The translations under genes and the position numbers were made by a program. Shown piece after piece: positions 47,244-55,042 of a stretch of 64,000 nt of DNA. The DNA is from Herbaspirillum sp. DW155 (lineage in GTDB: Bacteria; Pseudomonadota; Gammaproteobacteria; Burkholderiales; Burkholderiaceae_D), in the NCBI RefSeq assembly GCF_037076565.1, contig NZ_AP029028.1:2046001-2110000 (forward strand). Reading direction: 5' to 3'. The first letter of the stretch is position 1. Each line of letters starts with the position of its first letter. Under the pieces are notes generated by a model. It searched no databases, was not told the origin of the DNA, and saw nothing but the letters and a program-made list of their open reading frames with translations.

Positions 47244-49229
47244 TTAGGCGCACTGCGCCATCTGCTGCTCGTGGGAGAAATTAGCTTTCAGCAGCGCCCG
47301 CGCGAGCGGAGGGCAGACGCTGTTGCCGATCATGCGCACCTGGGCGGTCTTGGAGAGAGGTTTCCCGTTGACCATTGGATCGAGCACATAGTCGTCCGGA
47401 AAGCCCTGCGCACGAGCCAGCTCACGCGGCGTCAGCATGCGCATGCCTATGTCAACGATCTGGTATTCCTCGCCCTGCACGGTGACCAGGCCGAAGCGGT
47501 CTTTCGTGGTGACCGTGTGCAAAGGTTCTTCCAGTCGGGGATCTTGATCGGCGCCGTAATACTTGATCAGGAAGGCGCGCACCTCGCCGACGTGGCCGCC
47601 GCCCGCTGTCAGCGTCGGCATGGGCTCATCCATGGCTTGGCCGAATTGGTTATTGCGCAGCTTCACCAAGTGAGAGGTGACGACGGAGTGATGGTCCGAA
47701 GTAGTCACGGTGCCGAACGGCACGTCAACGCCTGTGCCGACCACGCCTCCATAGTGCTTGGCCAGCATGGCCGAGACGAGTGCATGCTTACCACCGCCTG
47801 CGACGACTGTTCCCAGCGGCTTGTCCAAGCCAGGCGCGCGTGGTGCTTGTCCGGGGCGCTCGCCGTAGCCGGTCTGCACCAGGGTCGCTGAAACCAGTGC
47901 CTGATTTCCACCGCTGGCGGTGACGGTGCCCATGGGCTTCTCAATGTCATGCGCACCTGTACCCCAGCGCTTCACGCCGCTTGGCGACTGCTCGCCATGA
48001 GCGGCGTCCACCAGAGTGGCCGACACGACTGCGAAATGGCCGCCCTTGACCTCGGCGCACTGGGTGCGCAGCGGTTCATCTGCCGGCATGTTGCGCTGAG
48101 TGCTGGCGTTCGCGTGCTCGGTGATGAACGGCGCCAGGGAGGCAGCGATTACGGCCTGCTCGCCACGGTTCGCGCCGGTCACGGTCGCCAGCGGCTCATT
48201 CATGGCAGCGTTGCGGTCTGCGCCCTGATGTGTCATGTGCATGACAGATGGAACTACAACGCCGAAGCGCGGCGCGCCGGCCATGACGGTATGCAGGGGC
48301 TCGTCGAGCGGCTGGCCGGTGCTGTTCTCGCTGAATTTCACGATGAACGGGTCCGAGCTGTTGACAACGAACTTCATCACGCCCTTGGCGATGCGCCGCA
48401 GCGTTGCTTCCTTCAGCGGCTTGCTGCGTTCGAAAATGCTCGGGCAGGGAATCGACCAGTCAATGCACTCAGCAGCCGTGCGATACGGCAGCAGCTTGCC
48501 AGCCTTGACGGCGGCAGACTTCGGATCACCGTGAGTCGGCTCCGGCCAGACGATGGGCAGGCCATCGCGCCGCGCAAAGATGAACAGGCGCTTGCGGATG
48601 GTCGGAGTGCCATAGTCGCAGGCGCGCAGGATGCGCCATTCCACCTTGTAGCCCAGGCCAGCGTAGAGACGATCCATGGGAAAGTCGGAGCCCAGCGCCT
48701 CGAAGATTTCCGGTACGTCCGGGTGATTGCGATTCAAGCCAGTGGTAAGGGCATCAATGAAGGCGCGGAAAGTGCGCCCCTTCTCCGCCTTGATCGGGCT
48801 GCCTTCTTCGTCCAGTGGGCCCCAATCCTGGAATTCCTCCACGTTCTCGATGGCAATGGCTCGTGGCATCTGGAACGTTCCCCACTTCAGGCACACCCAG
48901 GCCAGGCCCCGGATCTTTTTCTCGCGCGGCTTTCCGCCCTTGGCCTTCGAGTGGTGCTTGCAGTCCGGCGAAAACCAGGCGAGTCCGATAGGCTGCTGCT
49001 GGGTCACGAAGCCAGGGTGCACGGTAAAGACGTCTTCGCGGTAGTGGCGCGTGGTGGGGTGATTTGCCTCATGCATAGCCAAGGCTTCGCCATCGTGATT
49101 GATCGCGACATCCACCGGTCGGCCAAAGGCCATTTCGATACCGGTGCTGGCGCCACCGCCGCCTGCGAAGTTGTCGATCAGGAGTTCGTGCGAGAAACCG
49201 AGAGGCATGGTGAGCTGATCACGCTTCAT
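47244..49229 (-). CDS. DNA C5-cytosine methyltransferase
   Basis: 661 residues. Motif I is LLIDNFAGGGGASTGIEMAFG (about 16-36). The catalytic-loop position is WFSPDCKHHSKAKGGK, and the ENV motif (AIAIENVEEFQDW) and a C-terminal FRDY-like LARAQGFPDDYV are present. The PC dipeptide of motif IV is spelled P-D-C here, as in a distinct phage-associated subgroup. About 250 residues of repetitive target-recognition region (GTVTASGGNQALVSA-type units) separate the catalytic halves. It probably protects phage DNA from host restriction. It overlaps rdgC by 4 bp. Confidence 0.9.
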   Translation of the reverse strand: MKRDQLTMPLGFSHELLIDNFAGGGGASTGIEMAFGRPVDVAINHDGEALAMHEANHPTTRHYREDVFTVHPGFVTQQQPIGLAWFSPDCKHHSKAKGGKPREKKIRGLAWVCLKWGTFQMPRAIAIENVEEFQDWGPLDEEGSPIKAEKGRTFRAFIDALTTGLNRNHPDVPEIFEALGSDFPMDRLYAGLGYKVEWRILRACDYGTPTIRKRLFIFARRDGLPIVWPEPTHGDPKSAAVKAGKLLPYRTAAECIDWSIPCPSIFERSKPLKEATLRRIAKGVMKFVVNSSDPFIVKFSENSTGQPLDEPLHTVMAGAPRFGVVVPSVMHMTHQGADRNAAMNEPLATVTGANRGEQAVIAASLAPFITEHANASTQRNMPADEPLRTQCAEVKGGHFAVVSATLVDAAHGEQSPSGVKRWGTGAHDIEKPMGTVTASGGNQALVSATLVQTGYGERPGQAPRAPGLDKPLGTVVAGGGKHALVSAMLAKHYGGVVGTGVDVPFGTVTTSDHHSVVTSHLVKLRNNQFGQAMDEPMPTLTAGGGHVGEVRAFLIKYYGADQDPRLEEPLHTVTTKDRFGLVTVQGEEYQIVDIGMRMLTPRELARAQGFPDDYVLDPMVNGKPLSKTAQVRMIGNSVCPPLARALLKANFSHEQQMAQCA

Positions 49230-50137
49230 GCGGCCTCCGATTCATTCAGCATGCCACCCAGTGCACCAACCAGCGCTGCCAGCAGGTGGCCCATCTCGCC
49301 CGCGAAGAGCGCGAAATTGCCATCAAAGCGCTCGTCGTCGTTCTTGCCGACGGCGCCGGCATCTTCCTTGAGCACATCCAGCAAGGCGATCTTCTTGACC
49401 GCCAGGGCGTCAGTCAGCGTGAAACTGATCTTATCGGCCCAGGTCAGCGCCAGACGGGTGCACTGCTTGCCGGTCTCGATGTGCTGTCGAAGCTGGTCGG
49501 CTTCCAGGGTATGGCGAACGTAGCGCACGGTTGCGCGGCTCTCGGCAGTGGAGCGAAGCTCTGTATCCTGATCGACGGTGAAGCCATTGGGCGCTTCGTC
49601 GCTGGCCAGCCAGTCGGTCATGGCGGCGGCCGGCGACATCACGGTGCGCAAAGTCTCCAGCGGGAACTTCGGCACGGCCTTGAACAGCAGCTTGAGTGCT
49701 TCCTCGGCCCTGGCTGGTGTGCTGGTATCCGCGACCAGCCAGCCATTCACGGGATCGATCCAGACCCACATGCTGGTGATGCGCGTGAAGGCACGCGGCA
49801 GCAGCTCGTCGGTGACTTGCTCCTTCAGCTCTTTGGTCTGCTTGCGGCCTGGCGGGAAGCCTTGCTGCTCTTCCAGTTCCGTGGCGCGCTCGCGGGTCAC
49901 TTGATTGATGACCGATGACGGCAGGATCTTCTTCTCGGTCTGCAGGCGCAGCAAGAACTGGCGATTGACCGGGTGGACGAGGCCGTTGGAGCTTTCGCGC
50001 GGCGGGATCCAGCCTTGCGACTGCATGTCCATGTTGTCGGCAGGCGTGAAGGTCTGCGGCGCCAGGTACTGGGCCAGCTGTTCGGCAGAGATGCCCCAAG
50101 CCTTCGGCAGTCGGTAGATTTGAGCGTTTCTAAACAT
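49226..50137 (-). CDS. rdgC: RdgC recombination-associated protein
   Basis: 303 residues. Blocks FRNAQIYRLPKAWGISAEQLAQYL, GWIPPRE, LQTEKKILPSSVINQVTRERATELEEQQG and the C-terminal ALFAGEMGHLLAALVGALGG match RdgC. RdgC forms a DNA-encircling ring that limits RecA loading. It starts on the last base of the RT stop codon (TAATG), so it is translationally coupled to the DGR reverse transcriptase. A link to cDNA or recombination control is inference. Confidence 0.92.
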   Translation of the reverse strand: MFRNAQIYRLPKAWGISAEQLAQYLAPQTFTPADNMDMQSQGWIPPRESSNGLVHPVNRQFLLRLQTEKKILPSSVINQVTRERATELEEQQGFPPGRKQTKELKEQVTDELLPRAFTRITSMWVWIDPVNGWLVADTSTPARAEEALKLLFKAVPKFPLETLRTVMSPAAAMTDWLASDEAPNGFTVDQDTELRSTAESRATVRYVRHTLEADQLRQHIETGKQCTRLALTWADKISFTLTDALAVKKIALLDVLKEDAGAVGKNDDERFDGNFALFAGEMGHLLAALVGALGGMLNESEAA

Positions 50138-51240
50138 TACGATTTCCTAAAGGTTTGAGTGAACCCGTGGTTGACGGTAGATCCGGAGCGCAGAACAGCC
50201 TTTGCCAAGCGTGCACGGTCATGATGGCTCTTAGGAGATTGGCCCAAGAGCCCGAAATAGCTATTCGCCGTTGAAAGAAACTCTTGGGGTTTGGCCGCGC
50301 TGGTGCGCGTGAGCGCAGAATTGAGCGAGCGTCGTCGCGGCCGCCTGCACCATGGTTTGATGACATGGCCGACGAAATCGATGCCGCGCTCTACGGGCTG
50401 CAGGATGGTCTTGCGCGGATTGAGTTGTGCGTTAAGGCGCTGCGGAAGGAAATCCGAGATCAGGGCAAGTGCGCCATTGAGCCATTGCGGCGACTCATGC
50501 AGCAGGATGAAATCGTCGACATAGCGGACGTAATGGCGTACGCGCACCTGGTGCTTAGCAAATTGATCCAGCGCGTCCAGATAGACATTGGCGAAAAACT
50601 GGGAGGATAGATTCCCAATAGGCAGGCCGAATCCATCGACTTGTGACAGAAGGCGCTTATGCTTTGGCACCAATTCCAGCAGGGCTGGATTTCCGCGCAG
50701 TTCGAAGTCTTGGCGAGGATCGTGGAAAAGAATCGTTTCCGCCAGCTTCAGCCACCACGGCTCACTGACCCGTCGCGAGACCAAATCCCAGACGATAGCC
50801 TTATCGATGCTGACAAAGAAGTTCACCAGGTCACATTTCAGATACCAGGCGGCCCGAGACCAGTTCTGGGTAATGCTGCGCACCTTGGCTTCAAGGCGCT
50901 CAGCCGCGTAGAGCGTGCCTCGCCCAGGAATGCAGGCGCAGCTATCCGCGATGAAAGAAGCGTAGAAGCGCGGCGAAATGTGGTTGTAAAGGAGGTGATG
51001 CACGATCCGATCGCGGAATTCAGCCGCCCACACTTCGCGCGGTTTCGGGCGGGTGATAACGAAGCAGATGGACCGGCCTGGTCGATAGCTACCATCTGAG
51101 AGCTCCTCGAAGAGATCAACGAGGTTTCGCTCCAAGTTTTGTTCGAAGGCGAGGGCGCTCTCAGTATTGCGCTTGGCCTTTCGGCAATCGAAATAAGCCT
51201 CCACCAATTGGAGGAAGGAAAAATCAGCATGTGGGCGCAC
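50137..51240 (-). CDS. DGR reverse transcriptase
   Basis: 367 residues from a GTG at 51240, just past the template repeat. RT motifs are KCDLVNFF (Asp137), GLPIGNLSSQ (206-214, with the S-Q typical of DGR enzymes), and YVDD (240-243). FVGHVIKPW follows near 289. The reading frame is open upstream through the template repeat to an ATG at 51564, so a longer protein is formally possible, but the repeat region is expected to be non-coding RNA. The enzyme copies template RNA with errors at adenines. It is preceded by Avd and TR and coupled to rdgC. Confidence 0.95.
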   Translation of the reverse strand: MRPHADFSFLQLVEAYFDCRKAKRNTESALAFEQNLERNLVDLFEELSDGSYRPGRSICFVITRPKPREVWAAEFRDRIVHHLLYNHISPRFYASFIADSCACIPGRGTLYAAERLEAKVRSITQNWSRAAWYLKCDLVNFFVSIDKAIVWDLVSRRVSEPWWLKLAETILFHDPRQDFELRGNPALLELVPKHKRLLSQVDGFGLPIGNLSSQFFANVYLDALDQFAKHQVRVRHYVRYVDDFILLHESPQWLNGALALISDFLPQRLNAQLNPRKTILQPVERGIDFVGHVIKPWCRRPRRRSLNSALTRTSAAKPQEFLSTANSYFGLLGQSPKSHHDRARLAKAVLRSGSTVNHGFTQTFRKS

Positions 51241-51248
51241 GTATTGAG

Positions 51249-51353
51249 CTGCGGACCGCACGCGCGCGACCCTCGTACGACGTGTTGTTGTTGTTCTGGT
51301 TGCCATTGTTGAAATTCTGATTCCAGGCGTTGTTAGAGTTGGCCGCGTGCTGC
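51249..51353 (-). repeat. DGR template repeat (TR)
   Basis: 105 bp between avd and the RT gene. In the sense of the target genes it contains 12 AAC/AAT codons in the variable part. It matches VR1, VR2 and VR3 except at adenines. Its end differs from the VRs just outside the shared CCGCAG (CTC here, ATT in all VRs), as expected for IMH versus IMH*. All variable codons end in C or T or are CAG, so adenine mutation cannot create stops. Confidence 0.97.
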
Positions 51354-51505
51354 GGGTGTTCGTGCTATCGATGTCGCCCCGGCGAACACCAATGCCGATC
51401 AGCGGGGAAACTGCGCAAGACCAGACCCGGACCAGGCCGGCGGTATCTTGGATGCGCATGGCGGTGGCCTTGTGGGCCAGCGGCACGACCAGATTAATTA
51501 ATCGC

Positions 51506-51880
51506 TCAGTCATGACGGCCTTGACCGCCATGAAGCGGGCGAGATGCGGCGTTGCGCCATCCATTCGCCTGTTTTCCGATGCTCGTGGTCAGCCTGATTG
51601 CCGCTGCATACTGCTTTGTCGAGATCAGCTGCTTATCCCGCGAGAGTCGAAGCAGCAGTTCCATGACCTGCAGGCGTTCAATCAGGCCGACCAGGTGAGG
51701 CGCCTTGTCAGCAGCGACGTTCGCCCTGAAAATCAAGACGGTCACTTTCACGCAGTCGTCGCGGATCACGCCTCCGATGGATGCCTTGAAATCGCGAGGC
51801 ATATTTTTAGCGAGGTCCGTGACGACATCGAGAAGCTCGTAGGCGTCTTTGTAGATCGGAAGACTGGTATGGATAGCCAT
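51506..51880 (-). CDS. avd: Avd-like accessory variability determinant
   Basis: 124 residues, mostly helical. The hydrophobic pattern LPIYKDAYELLDVVTDLAKNMPRDFKASIGG...LVGLIERLQVMELLLRLSRDKQLIS fits the four-helix bundle S23/Avd family that binds the DGR reverse transcriptase and template RNA. The C-terminus is basic (RPLHGGQGRHD). It starts 17 bp after the VR1 gene and lies directly upstream of TR, the canonical Avd place. Confidence 0.9.
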   Translation of the reverse strand: MAIHTSLPIYKDAYELLDVVTDLAKNMPRDFKASIGGVIRDDCVKVTVLIFRANVAADKAPHLVGLIERLQVMELLLRLSRDKQLISTKQYAAAIRLTTSIGKQANGWRNAASRPLHGGQGRHD

Positions 51881-51897
51881 GCTGATGAATTGCTAAA

Positions 51898-52275
51898 TTA
51901 CAAAATGGCTAATCTGCGGACCGCACGCGCGCGACCCTCGTACGACGTGCCGTCGTTGCTCAGGCCGCCATAGCTGAAATCCTGATACCAGGCGTAGCTA
52001 GAGTAGGCCGCGTGCTGCTCTCCAGACCAGTACCAGCGAGGCTGGAAAGCCTCTTTGCAGTTGGCAAACAGCAGCGACTGCTCGCGGCGAGTGGGCAGAT
52101 CGCCACCTGTCTTGGCCGCCCACTCCTTTGCTGCAGCCCAGTTGACGCCCTCGGCTTCACCGGGTAGCAAGAAGATGTGCTGATCGGGTTCGCCATTCTT
52201 CCCCAAGAGGAGGCCCGCGTAGATCTCGCCTTCCCTTTGGTTTTCCGCAAGCCATGCGGTCTTAGCAGTGCTCAT
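51898..52275 (-). CDS. DGR target protein 1 (DUF1566/C-type-lectin-like, VR1)
   Basis: 125 residues, no signal peptide. FLLPGEAEGVNWAAAKEWAAKTGGDLPTRREQSLLFANCKEAF is the DUF1566 (Lcl-like) core. The C-terminal 35 residues, HAAYSSYAWYQDF to RAVRRLAIL, are encoded by the variable repeat. It is paralogous to target 3. The C-terminal variable loop on a C-type-lectin-like fold is typical of DGR binding proteins. AGGAG lies 7 nt before the ATG. Confidence 0.93.
   Translation of the reverse strand: MSTAKTAWLAENQREGEIYAGLLLGKNGEPDQHIFLLPGEAEGVNWAAAKEWAAKTGGDLPTRREQSLLFANCKEAFQPRWYWSGEQHAAYSSYAWYQDFSYGGLSNDGTSYEGRARAVRRLAIL
51914..52018 (-). repeat. DGR variable repeat VR1
   Basis: 105 bp, same length as TR. 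It differs from TR at 14 positions, all of them adenines in the template (sense strand). It ends in the shared CCGCAG followed by ATT. Confidence 0.97.
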
Positions 52276-52301
52276 TGATAGCTCCTGAAATGGCTAAAGG
52301 A

Positions 52302-52913
52302 TTAAATGGGCAATCTGCGGACCGCACGCGCGCGACCCTCGTACGACGTGTTGCTGTGGTGCTGGGTGCCATCGTAGAAATCCTGAAGCCAGGCGTAGCC
52401 AGAGTAGGCCGCGTGCTGCGTCGAACTCCAGTACCAGCTGTCATCGAAGGCTTCGGAGCCGCCAGCCTGGAATGCTTCTGCCTGCGTCTGGGCAGGCAAT
52501 TCGCGGGTATAGGGGCGCATCGGCGGGATTGCGGAGAGATTGATGCCCGAGCGTGCGTATCCGGAATTGGTTTCGACCGTCGGCTTCAGGTTGCGGTAGA
52601 TGACTTCCAGCTCATCTTGACTCGGGATGTACCAGTCATCATTGCCGCCGATGCGCAAGCCACGAGCCCAGGCCGCCAGCTCACTGCCATCCTCGGCCAT
52701 GGCATTGGTGTTCGCCAGGCCATCGTAGTAGGAGCGTGCTCCCGGAACGGCGATATCGTCATGAATCCACTTGGCTTCAGCCTTCTCGCCATCTGCTTTC
52801 GGCGCGACGATGATGGCGAAATGCTGACCATCGACATTGATACGGCCGGCATAGAAGCCGCCGCCCATTGCGGTACCGATGATCGGCACGATTTCTTGTT
52901 CAGAGGATTTCAT
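52302..52913 (-). CDS. DGR target protein 2 (DUF1566, VR2)
   Basis: 203 residues, no signal peptide. An N-terminal GGGFYAGRINVDGQHFAIIVAPKADGE block precedes the DUF1566 core WYIPSQDELEVIYRNLKP. Then come SWYWSSTQHAAYSGYAWLQDF and the VR2-coded tail ending RAVRRLPI. It is longer than and divergent from targets 1 and 3. AGGA lies 6 nt before the ATG. Confidence 0.93.
   Translation of the reverse strand: MKSSEQEIVPIIGTAMGGGFYAGRINVDGQHFAIIVAPKADGEKAEAKWIHDDIAVPGARSYYDGLANTNAMAEDGSELAAWARGLRIGGNDDWYIPSQDELEVIYRNLKPTVETNSGYARSGINLSAIPPMRPYTRELPAQTQAEAFQAGGSEAFDDSWYWSSTQHAAYSGYAWLQDFYDGTQHHSNTSYEGRARAVRRLPI
52315..52419 (-). repeat. DGR variable repeat VR2
   Basis: 105 bp. 13 differences from TR, all at template adenines; ends CCGCAG then ATT. 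Confidence 0.97.
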
Positions 52914-52975
52914 TTCTGATCCTATTAAGAAACTACGGTTAAGAGAATTCGCGGCGTAGATCGCGAATGGAGAAC

Positions 52976-53698
52976 TCAGTCGTCGTACTGCTCGTTAGCC
53001 AGGGACTCGATCTCATCGTCATCGATGTCCGCAAGGAGCACGGTGCGGCCGACATACATGCTCATTAGCAAGGCATGGAAAGAGCCGACCGCATTCGGCA
53101 GGCTTGCTGGAGTGATCACTTTGTCGTCAAGCTTCAGCGCATACACTTCACCTTCCTTGTTGAAGGCGAGGGAGTATGCGGCGCTGTACTTGCGATCCTC
53201 CCGAGAGCGGTAATCGCCACGGAAGCTGGTGGACGAGCCGGGCGCTGGGTCTTTGTCCAGGTAGAGGTGATTAACTCCATAGTCAGAGTCGAGGTATGCA
53301 TAGAACTTGGCGCCACCTTCGACGTGCAGCCCGTCGCGCACCAGCTCCATGAATTCACTCAGCTTGATGGTGGAGGGGGCTGACTGGATAAAATCGATGA
53401 CGCTCTTTTCGATGGCCGTACGAACGGCGTCATTGTTCGCGCCCGAGACGGCGGCACTGATTGCGTCATTCAGGATGTGCTGGAACTTCGCCATATCATC
53501 CAGCGCCAGCCCATGCGGCATAGCATCTTTGAGCTGCTCGGTCAGTACCTTGCGGAAATCGCTGTTGTAGCCGGTAGCGGTGCTGATGGCCGAGGTGATG
53601 GCTTCAGTAACGTGCTTATCGAGGATCGGTGCCAGTTTCTCTGGCGCCAGCGCTCCGGCGATTGCCTTCTCGATGTCAATCTTGATAGTGATGTCCAT
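52976..53698 (-). CDS. Hypothetical phage protein
   Basis: 240 residues, soluble. The N-terminal half is helical and Ala-rich (IEKAIAGALAPEKLAPILDKHVTEAI); the C-terminal half is mixed, with many Asp/Tyr residues and an acidic end (DIDDDEIESLANEQYDD). No family recognised. It lies between the small-gene cascade and DGR target 2 in the same operon. Confidence 0.7.
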   Translation of the reverse strand: MDITIKIDIEKAIAGALAPEKLAPILDKHVTEAITSAISTATGYNSDFRKVLTEQLKDAMPHGLALDDMAKFQHILNDAISAAVSGANNDAVRTAIEKSVIDFIQSAPSTIKLSEFMELVRDGLHVEGGAKFYAYLDSDYGVNHLYLDKDPAPGSSTSFRGDYRSREDRKYSAAYSLAFNKEGEVYALKLDDKVITPASLPNAVGSFHALLMSMYVGRTVLLADIDDDEIESLANEQYDD

Positions 53699-53790
53699 GG
53701 GTAATCCCAGTGAAATTAAAAGGGCGGCAGCCTATTTCCGGCGGACTGCCAGCGCGAGGCCCGAGGGGAGCGGGCAGGGGGGGATGCGAT

Positions 53791-53916
53791 TCAGCGGTAA
53801 AACGGGCTATCGAATGCGCGAGCCGAAAGGCGGACTGCCGCCGAAACTTGCTTGCCGCCCCGGCGATGGAAGCCGTAGAGGCGAATGAAAACGAGGATGG
53901 CTGCAAGGAATTTCAT
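53791..53916 (-). CDS. Small basic phage protein (41 aa)
   Basis: MKFLAAILVFIRLYGF... with a hydrophobic N-terminus then Arg-rich. Its ATG overlaps the stop of the upstream gene (ATGA) and has GGAGGG 4 nt before it. Unknown function. Confidence 0.6.
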   Translation of the reverse strand: MKFLAAILVFIRLYGFHRRGGKQVSAAVRLSARAFDSPFYR

Positions 53917-54038
53917 TTCGCCCTCCAGCAAGCAACTTTCACAGGTGCGGCCTTGGCAGCTTGCAGCGAGGCCAGGAAGAAGACGGCCGCAACTATGAAG
54001 CACGCGCCGCAAGCGAAGCCCAAGCAGAATTTCTTCAT
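53913..54038 (-). CDS. Small exported or membrane phage protein (41 aa)
   Basis: MKKFCLGFACGACFIVAAVFF... has a charged start and a hydrophobic stretch ending AAKAAP, like a signal peptide or one membrane helix, with several Cys. Start and stop overlap its neighbours by ATGA. Unknown function. Confidence 0.65.
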   Translation of the reverse strand: MKKFCLGFACGACFIVAAVFFLASLQAAKAAPVKVACWRAK

Positions 54039-54169
54039 GCGACCACCAGTACGGTGACACCGAGTGCGCCAGCCAAATAACCGGCGGCTTCGATGATTGC
54101 GGGGGAGCCGACCTGTTCACCGGTGCGTTCGGAGCCGTCAGCGAAAACGTAGCGATAGCGGCAAGTCAT
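54035..54169 (-). CDS. Small phage protein (44 aa) with hydrophobic C-terminus
   Basis: MTCRYRYVFADGSERTGEQV... ends in a hydrophobic helix (YLAGALGVTVLVVA). The ATG at 54169 overlaps the upstream stop by ATGA, which argues for translation. Unknown function. Confidence 0.62.
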   Translation of the reverse strand: MTCRYRYVFADGSERTGEQVGSPAIIEAAGYLAGALGVTVLVVA

Positions 54170-54519
54170 TTGCCACCTCGTGCGGCGATCAGCTTGTCGG
54201 CCTCGCGCAGGAGTTGTTCGCGGGAGGGAGCGCAACCGCTTTCAAGCATGTCCTGAAGGATGTTCTGCGCCTGACGGCCGCTGAAGATGGTGAGAATTGC
54301 GTCCAGGCGTGCGGCCGCGTTCTCGACGCCAGTCTCAACTGCAGATGGAAGCACTGGCACGGCAGGGACGGCCATCTTTGTCATGCGGTCAAGGATCTTC
54401 TCTACACCGGCATCGAAATGTGCTTGCAGCTTGTCGAGCGTGAGAAGGGTCGTCGGCTTGGCTGCTGGGTTCTTCGCAACTGTTTTGCGTACCAACTTTT
54501 TTTGTGTAGTCGAGGTCAT
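54166..54519 (-). CDS. Hypothetical phage protein (117 aa)
   Basis: A basic N-terminus (TTQKKLVRKTVAKNPAAKP) is followed by a helical body (LLTLDKLQAHFDAGVEKILDRM). It is the second gene of the leftward operon after DGR target 3, and its stop overlaps the next start. Unknown function. Confidence 0.7.
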   Translation of the reverse strand: MTSTTQKKLVRKTVAKNPAAKPTTLLTLDKLQAHFDAGVEKILDRMTKMAVPAVPVLPSAVETGVENAAARLDAILTIFSGRQAQNILQDMLESGCAPSREQLLREADKLIAARGGK

Positions 54520-54565
54520 TTTTATTCCGCCAATTGATATTTAGAGGTTGAAAAATGATCAAAAA

Positions 54566-55042
54566 CTAAATAAACAATCTGCGGACCGCACGCGCGCGAC
54601 CCTCGTACGACGTGGTGTAGTCGTACTGGGTGCCATAGTAGAAACTCTGAAACCAGGCGTAGTCAGAGTAGGCCGCGTGCTGCTCACGAGTCCAGTACCA
54701 TTCATCCTGGAATTGCTCTTTCGCAGTTGCAAAGAGCAGTGCGCTCTCGACACGGTTCGGCAGTTCGCCGCCCTGATCGGAAGCCCATTTCTTTGCCGCA
54801 TCCCAGTTCACATCACTAGCTTCGCCGGGGAGCAGGAAGAGTTGATAGCTTCCATATCCGCCTGGTGTAGCGATGGTGCCGATGTAGGTTTCACCTGGTT
54901 TCACGATCACAGGAAACGTCGTCGAGGGAGCCTCCACTTGCGCAGGCGCAGCAAGTGTTTTTTCAAGCCACGCCTTGAACAATTCTTCGGTGTTGACGGT
55001 AATCCGTGCTCCAGCAATCACCAGTGTCGTTTCGTTGCTCAT
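54566..55042 (-). CDS. DGR target protein 3 (DUF1566, VR3)
   Basis: 158 residues from ATG at 55042, with GGAG 5 nt upstream. It has no signal peptide. FLLPGEASDVNWDAAKKWASDQGGELPNRVESALLFATAKEQF parallels target 1. The VR3-coded tail runs from HAAYSDYAWFQSF to RAVRRLFI. It is the first gene of the leftward early operon, directly under the repressed promoter at 55.2 kb. Confidence 0.93.
   Translation of the reverse strand: MSNETTLVIAGARITVNTEELFKAWLEKTLAAPAQVEAPSTTFPVIVKPGETYIGTIATPGGYGSYQLFLLPGEASDVNWDAAKKWASDQGGELPNRVESALLFATAKEQFQDEWYWTREQHAAYSDYAWFQSFYYGTQYDYTTSYEGRARAVRRLFI
54579..54683 (-). repeat. DGR variable repeat VR3
   Basis: 105 bp. 13 differences from TR, all at template adenines; ends CCGCAG then ATT. 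It lies about 3.2 kb from TR. Confidence 0.97.

Noticed and set aside
50137-51240. RT as a retron or group II intron enzyme
   Set aside because: The S-Q motif in IGNLSSQ, an adjacent Avd gene and matching TR/VR sequences identify a DGR; no intron or msr/msd structure is seen.
53676-53906. 76-codon reverse frame overlapping the small-gene cascade
   Set aside because: It overlaps better supported genes, lacks a ribosome site and has no coding character.
51249-54683. The repeated 105-bp elements as a CRISPR or satellite array
   Set aside because: Only four copies, spread over 3.4 kb, inside coding ends, with changes limited to adenines. This fits a DGR, not CRISPR.
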